Shown in pieces: positions 60,202 to 64,000 of a stretch of DNA of 64,000 bases. Origin of the DNA: Burkholderiales bacterium (GTDB lineage Bacteria; Pseudomonadota; Gammaproteobacteria; Burkholderiales; Burkholderiaceae_C); the NCBI GenBank assembly GCA_003963115.1, contig RXJQ01000025.1, forward strand, positions 1 through 64,000, read 5' to 3'. The position numbers and the translations under genes are program-made. The notes beneath the pieces are model-generated. The model made no database searches. It had not been told where the DNA came from and worked only from the letters and a program-made list of their open reading frames with translations. Each line of letters begins with the position of its first letter. Position 1 is the first letter of the stretch.

Positions 60202-61776
60202 TCAGGCCCGTGTGCCCAGATGGAAGCGCTGTACCGACTTGGACAGGTCCATGGCCTGCTGGCGCAGGCTGTCGGCGGCCGCGGCGGACTGCTCCACCAG
60301 CGCCGCATTCTGCTGGGTCATGTGGTCGAGCTGCGTCACCGACTGGCTGACCTGGCCGATGCCCTGAGACTGCTGGCTGGTGGCATTGGCGATCTCGCTC
60401 ATCGCCTGGGTGACGCGCCGGATGGCGTCCACGATCTCGTTCATCACCTCGCCGGCTTCCCGCACCTTCTGCGACCCGAGCTCGACGCGCTCGGTCGATT
60501 TGCCGATCAGCGCCTTGATCTCCTTGGCCGCTTCGGCGCTGCGCTGCGCCAGCGAACGCACCTCGCCGGCCACGACCGCGAAGCCCCGGCCCTGCTCGCC
60601 GGCGCGGGCCGCTTCCACGGCCGCATTGAGCGCCAGGATGTTGGTCTGGAAGGCGATGCCGTCGATCACGCCGATGATGTCGGCGATCTGGCGCGAGGCG
60701 GCGCTGATGTCCTCCATCTGGCTCACCACGCTCTCGACCACCTGGCCACCCTGCTCGGCGCGCTGGCTGGCGGTGCCGGCCAGGCTGTTGGCCATGTGCG
60801 CGGACTCGGCAGAGTGCTCCACGGTCTTGCTCAGCTCGTCCATGGAGGAGGCAGTGTCCTGCAGGTTGGCGGCTGTCTGCTCGGTACGGCTGGACAGATC
60901 CTGATTGCCTGCGGCGATCTCGGTGGACGCGGTCAACATGTTTTCGGACGATTCACGCACCGAGGCCACCATCTCGCGCAGGCCATCCTGCATGCGGGCC
61001 ATGGATGCCATCACGCGGGCGACTTCGTCCTGGCCGACCGTGTCGATGCGCTGGGTCAGGTCGCCATGGGAGATGGCCTGGGTGATGGCCTCCGCACGGC
61101 GCAGCGGCGCGGTGATGGACAGGATGGTCAGACCCATCAGAGGCAGGAAGATCAGGCCAGGCGACAGCAGCAGCGCCCACAGCGACATGACGGCGGTGGT
61201 GGCGGCCTTGGCGGCATTGGCGCGGCGCGCATCGGCCACCTGCGTGATGCTGCTGTTGAGCCTGGCTGTGATGGCCTCCACCGCATCGGCCTCTGCGCGG
61301 GCAGGCTCGCTGGATTGGTAGGCCTCGGCGGCCGAGGTCAGGGCGGCCGAGGTGATCAGCTCCAGCGTGGGTGCCAGGCCTTTGCCATAGCTGTCGAGCT
61401 TGGCTTGCAGGGCCTGAGCCTGCTGCCGTATCTCGGCATTGGGTGCTGCCTCGGCCAGGGCCTGGGTCGTCTTCTTGGTCGTGGCCAGGGCGGCCCGCCA
61501 GGCCTTGTACTGCTCGGCGGCCGAGACCGAGTCACCCGTGTTGATGATGGTGGCCTTCTCGTGGCCGCGCAGCACATCGAGGTTCAGGGCCAGCGTGGCC
61601 ATGCGCTGCGTGGCCGTGAACTCCTGGCTGGCGAAGGAATCGAGCTCGCCCTTGAGCGACAGCAACTGCCAGCTCATGACCCCACCCACACAACAGCCGA
61701 TGCCCACGACCAGTGCCATGCAGGCCAGCAGGCGGGAGCGGATGGAAAAGCCACGAAGCCACGCGATCCAAGCCAT
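60202..61776 (-). CDS. Methyl-accepting chemotaxis protein
   Basis: This 524-aa transmembrane receptor has a first helix ([21 protein letters not shown]) and a periplasmic four-helix-type sensor of about 150 aa ([41 protein letters not shown]). A second helix ([23 protein letters not shown]) and a HAMP domain follow. The signalling core has the conserved hairpin [57 protein letters not shown] lies 8 bases before the ATG. The sensor type is TarH-like, and the ligand is unknown. Confidence 0.93.
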   Translation of the reverse strand: MAWIAWLRGFSIRSRLLACMALVVGIGCCVGGVMSWQLLSLKGELDSFASQEFTATQRMATLALNLDVLRGHEKATIINTGDSVSAAEQYKAWRAALATTKKTTQALAEAAPNAEIRQQAQALQAKLDSYGKGLAPTLELITSAALTSAAEAYQSSEPARAEADAVEAITARLNSSITQVADARRANAAKAATTAVMSLWALLLSPGLIFLPLMGLTILSITAPLRRAEAITQAISHGDLTQRIDTVGQDEVARVMASMARMQDGLREMVASVRESSENMLTASTEIAAGNQDLSSRTEQTAANLQDTASSMDELSKTVEHSAESAHMANSLAGTASQRAEQGGQVVESVVSQMEDISAASRQIADIIGVIDGIAFQTNILALNAAVEAARAGEQGRGFAVVAGEVRSLAQRSAEAAKEIKALIGKSTERVELGSQKVREAGEVMNEIVDAIRRVTQAMSEIANATSQQSQGIGQVSQSVTQLDHMTQQNAALVEQSAAAADSLRQQAMDLSKSVQRFHLGTRA

Positions 61777-61873
61777 GCGTCAATACTCCTCGAACGGGAC
61801 AAGCGTCAACGTTTATCGGACAGACGCGCACCGACTTGAGGCGGGGAAACCAGCGCTGCCGAGCAGACCTGGC

Positions 61874-62788
61874 TCAGTACAGCGGCGACTCCCCCGCGGG
61901 CCGGGTCTTGAAGCGTTTGTGCACCCACAGGTACTGGGCCGGCTGCTTGAGGATCTCGCCTTCGATGAAGCGGTTGAGGCGAGCAGTGTCGGCCTCGGCA
62001 TCGGCCGTGGGGAAATCGGCCAGCGGCGCCATGAAGCGCACGCGCCAGCCGCGCCCCCCAGGCAGGATCTCCGTCACCACGGGTTGCACGACCATGTTGA
62101 GCATGCGGGCCATGCGTGAGGGCGCCAGCAGCGTGGCGGCCGGCACGCCGAAGAAGGGCACGAAGGCCGCGTCCTTGGCGCCAAAGTCCATGTCGGGCAG
62201 GTTGAAAAAGCCCCGGCCGTCCTTGATCGCGCGCAGCAAGGGCTTGACCGAGTCGCTGCGGGGGAAGATCTCTGCATTGCCGAAGCGCAGGCGGCCGCGC
62301 TTCATGAGCTTGTCCATCAGCGGGTTGCTCTGTGTCTGGTAGATCGAGGCGCCAGGGCGCGTCTGGCACAGCAAGATGGCGGCGCCGGCCACGTCCAGGC
62401 CGACGAAGTGGGGGCACAGCCACATGGTGGGACGGCCGCTGGTCTGCATCTCCCGCTCGGCCAGCTCGATATCGCCCTCGACATGGATCAGGCGCTTGAT
62501 GCGCGCGGGCGAGGCCCACCACAGCACGGCACGGTCCAGCAGGCTCTGTGTCAGCCAGCTGAAGTGCTGCTTCAACAGGGCTTCTCGCTCGGCTAGCGGC
62601 ATGCCGGGGAAGCACAGTTCGAGGTTGCGCAGGCCAATGCGGCGACGTGACCCGGCCAGCTTGTAGAGCAGGGCGCCCATGCCGCGCGCAATGGTGGCCA
62701 GCAGCGGCAGCGGCAGCCAGTGCAGCAGCCACAGCACACCCAGGGCCAGCCGGATGCCTGCTTGAGACAGCGCGTGCTTGAACATCAT
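61874..62788 (-). CDS. Lipid A biosynthesis acyltransferase (LpxL/HtrB family), second of a pair
   Basis: This 304-aa membrane-associated enzyme starts at MMFKHALSQAG, one base overlapping the upstream gene (TGATG). The catalytic H-x4-D motif is WLCPHFVGLD near residue 125, with RRIGLRNLELCFPGMPLAEREALLK before it. The LpxL/LpxM family adds a secondary acyl chain to lipid A. It is an alternative to, or a partner of, the immediately upstream paralog. Confidence 0.9.
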   Translation of the reverse strand: MMFKHALSQAGIRLALGVLWLLHWLPLPLLATIARGMGALLYKLAGSRRRIGLRNLELCFPGMPLAEREALLKQHFSWLTQSLLDRAVLWWASPARIKRLIHVEGDIELAEREMQTSGRPTMWLCPHFVGLDVAGAAILLCQTRPGASIYQTQSNPLMDKLMKRGRLRFGNAEIFPRSDSVKPLLRAIKDGRGFFNLPDMDFGAKDAAFVPFFGVPAATLLAPSRMARMLNMVVQPVVTEILPGGRGWRVRFMAPLADFPTADAEADTARLNRFIEGEILKQPAQYLWVHKRFKTRPAGESPLY

Positions 62789-63696
62789 CAGGTGGGTGCC
62801 TGGCCACCGGTGGCCGTGGTCAGCATCTCGGCGCGTGGCGGCTTGTAGCGGTTGTAGCCCCACAGGTACTGCTCGGGTGCTTGCATGATCATGTCTTCCA
62901 TCAGCCGGTTCACGGCCGCGGCGGATTGTGCCGTATCACCCGAGGCCAGCACCTTTTCCACCTCATGCGGCACGCGGCTGGCGTGGACCACATAGTCGCA
63001 GCCGCGCTGCCAGCGGGCCCACAGTCCCAGACGCTCGCCGCGCAGCAGCACCACCGCACACTGCGTTTGCGCGACCAGCTTGGCGGCCATCGTCATCGTG
63101 TAGGCACGGCGGCCGAAGAAGTCGGCCCACACGCCCATGCCCTCAGGGGGGACCTGATCGGGCAGCAGGCCCACGGTCTCGCCCTTCTTCAATGCGCGCA
63201 GCATCTGGCGCACACCGCTGAGCGTGGCAGGGCTGGTGAGCATGCCGGGGCGGTTGCGCGACGCCTTCATCATCTCGGCCAGCCAGGCCTGCTTGGCCGG
63301 GCGGTACAAGGCGGTGATGGGTTTGTCGGCACCGAAGCGTTCGGCATAGGCCTGGGCCGTGATCTCGAAGCAACCCAGGTGCGGGGTGAGCAGCAGCAGG
63401 CCCCGGCCCTCTGACAGTGCCTGGCTCACGGCCTCGGCATGAACCCATTGCACGGTCTTGCCCAAGGGCAGGTCGCGCGGGCGGCCCCACAGACGCGGCA
63501 GCTCGCCCACCATCTTGCCGGCGTGGGCCACCGCCTGCCAGCGCTGCCAGGTGCGCATGCCCACGGCCTGCGTGTGGGCCTTGAGCCGTCCGCGGTACGA
63601 GGGCGACAGCAGGTAGGCCAGCCAGCCCAGCAGGCTGCCCAAGGGGTGCAGCACGGCCAGGGGCCAGCGCGACAACATGAAAAACAGGCGGGACAT
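62788..63696 (-). CDS. Lipid A biosynthesis acyltransferase (LpxL/HtrB family), first of a pair
   Basis: From MSRLFFMLSRWPLAVLHPLG the protein is 302 aa. The H-x4-E/D motif is LLTPHLGCFEITAQ, where Glu takes the place of Asp, and LPDQVPPEGMGVWADFFGR is conserved in the family. The first membrane-anchoring segment (SRWPLAVLHPLGSLLGWLAYLL) is present. The catalytic Glu variant is worth checking for activity. The two tandem acyltransferases are divergent from metK, with a shared 270-bp gap. Confidence 0.9.
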   Translation of the reverse strand: MSRLFFMLSRWPLAVLHPLGSLLGWLAYLLSPSYRGRLKAHTQAVGMRTWQRWQAVAHAGKMVGELPRLWGRPRDLPLGKTVQWVHAEAVSQALSEGRGLLLLTPHLGCFEITAQAYAERFGADKPITALYRPAKQAWLAEMMKASRNRPGMLTSPATLSGVRQMLRALKKGETVGLLPDQVPPEGMGVWADFFGRRAYTMTMAAKLVAQTQCAVVLLRGERLGLWARWQRGCDYVVHASRVPHEVEKVLASGDTAQSAAAVNRLMEDMIMQAPEQYLWGYNRYKPPRAEMLTTATGGQAPT

Positions 63697-63844
63697 GGGG
63701 GCGGATTCTGCCCGATGCCTCCAGGAGGCCGCTTTCGTCGCCACCGTGCCGCCTGACGTTGCGGGATATCCCCCGCTTTTTGCCGGCTTTATGGGCCATT
63801 CAAGCTGACATCATCCACTACACTTGCAGCCATCGCCGAGTTAA

Positions 63845-63970
63845 CAGGACAACTTGCGGGGCGATTCACAAATGCCGCTAAAGCGTTCGCCGCTGCGAAG
63901 AGCCCCACCAGGACAACTCCCCAGCCCCGGCGACGCCGAGGGTCTTTGGTCTTTTTTGGAGCTTTTTATC
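63845..63970 (+). promoter_or_regulatory. Leader region of metK with repeated element and possible attenuator
   Basis: A 10-base direct repeat CAGGACAACT occurs at 63845-63854 and 63909-63918. Between the copies GCGGGGC and GCCCC can pair. After the second copy CCCCGG / CCGAGGG forms a stem followed by TCTTTGGTCTTTTTT, an attenuator-like layout, 15 bases before the metK start. I do not recognise a known SAM or SAH riboswitch class here. Confidence 0.35.
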
Positions 63971-64000
63971 GTGGCGAACGATTTCCTTTTCACCTCTGAA
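63971..64000 (+). CDS. metK: S-adenosylmethionine synthetase, first 10 codons (partial)
   Basis: A GTG start gives VANDFLFTSE, the invariant MetK N-terminus ([M/V]ANDFLFTSE), continuing past the window edge. GGAG lies upstream (TTTTGGAGCTTTTTATC). MetK makes SAM from methionine and ATP. The short stretch cannot show more, but the sequence is distinctive for the family. Confidence 0.85.
   Translation, partial: MANDFLFTSE

Overview
The window is GC-rich, densely coded chromosomal DNA from a Gram-negative bacterium. Gene content and order point to the order Burkholderiales (Betaproteobacteria), in or near the Leptothrix/Rubrivivax/Aquabacterium/Comamonadaceae group. The supporting signs are the dnaA-dnaN-gyrB / rpmH-rnpA-yidD-yidC-mnmE origin block, mnmG-rsmG-parA-parB, the kdsD-kdsC-lptC operon, xerC with DUF484 and dapF, and several PEP-CTERM proteins, which imply an exosortase elsewhere. 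The exact genus cannot be fixed from sequence reading alone.

Layout. 1-0.9 kb: an hsdR gene cut off by what looks like the end of an IS21-type element. 1-9 kb, minus strand: dnaA, dnaN, two related PEP-CTERM genes, then gyrB. DnaA boxes lie between dnaN and dnaA and again upstream of dnaA, so the replication origin is probably here. 9.1-15 kb, plus strand: rpmH, rnpA, yidD and yidC in tight overlap, a minus-strand fatty-acid-hydroxylase-like gene, then mnmE. 15-21 kb: a cyclic-nucleotide-binding protein, a REC/HD-GYP regulator and a very large hybrid histidine kinase. 21-26 kb: a KefB-type antiporter divergent from kdsD-kdsC-lptC-SDR (Kdo and LPS assembly). 26-31.5 kb: a glycine-rich RNA-binding protein and assorted small enzymes, including a second hydroxylase and a fourth PEP-CTERM protein. 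31.8-40.6 kb: mnmG-rsmG-(Lys/His-rich secreted protein)-parA-[kinase, glycosyltransferase on minus]-parB, with three parS sites inside the mnmG and rsmG coding sequences. 40.6-56 kb: a methyltransferase, a flavin reductase, three more hybrid kinases, a tandem pair of diguanylate cyclases, cytochrome b561 with two YceI proteins, a third member of the PEP-CTERM family, HDOD and AraC-type regulators, and rlmI. 56-64 kb: xerC, a sugar nucleotidyltransferase, a decayed PEP-CTERM tail, DUF484, dapF, a chemoreceptor, two LpxL-type acyltransferases, and the first ten codons of metK behind a long leader.

How it works together. The core is replication, segregation (ParAB-parS, XerC), ribosome/tRNA modification and membrane insertion (YidC, YidD), the usual origin-proximal set. 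Laid over it is a heavy signalling load: five hybrid kinases, an HD-GYP protein, two GGDEF proteins, an HDOD protein and a chemoreceptor. There is also an envelope theme (Kdo, LptC, two lipid A acyltransferases, sugar nucleotidyltransferase, PEP-CTERM surface proteins). The most unusual items are a PEP-CTERM family with three shared motifs inserted between dnaN and gyrB, the split parA/parB locus with protein-coding parS sites, and the decayed PEP-CTERM sorting tail at 58.3 kb.
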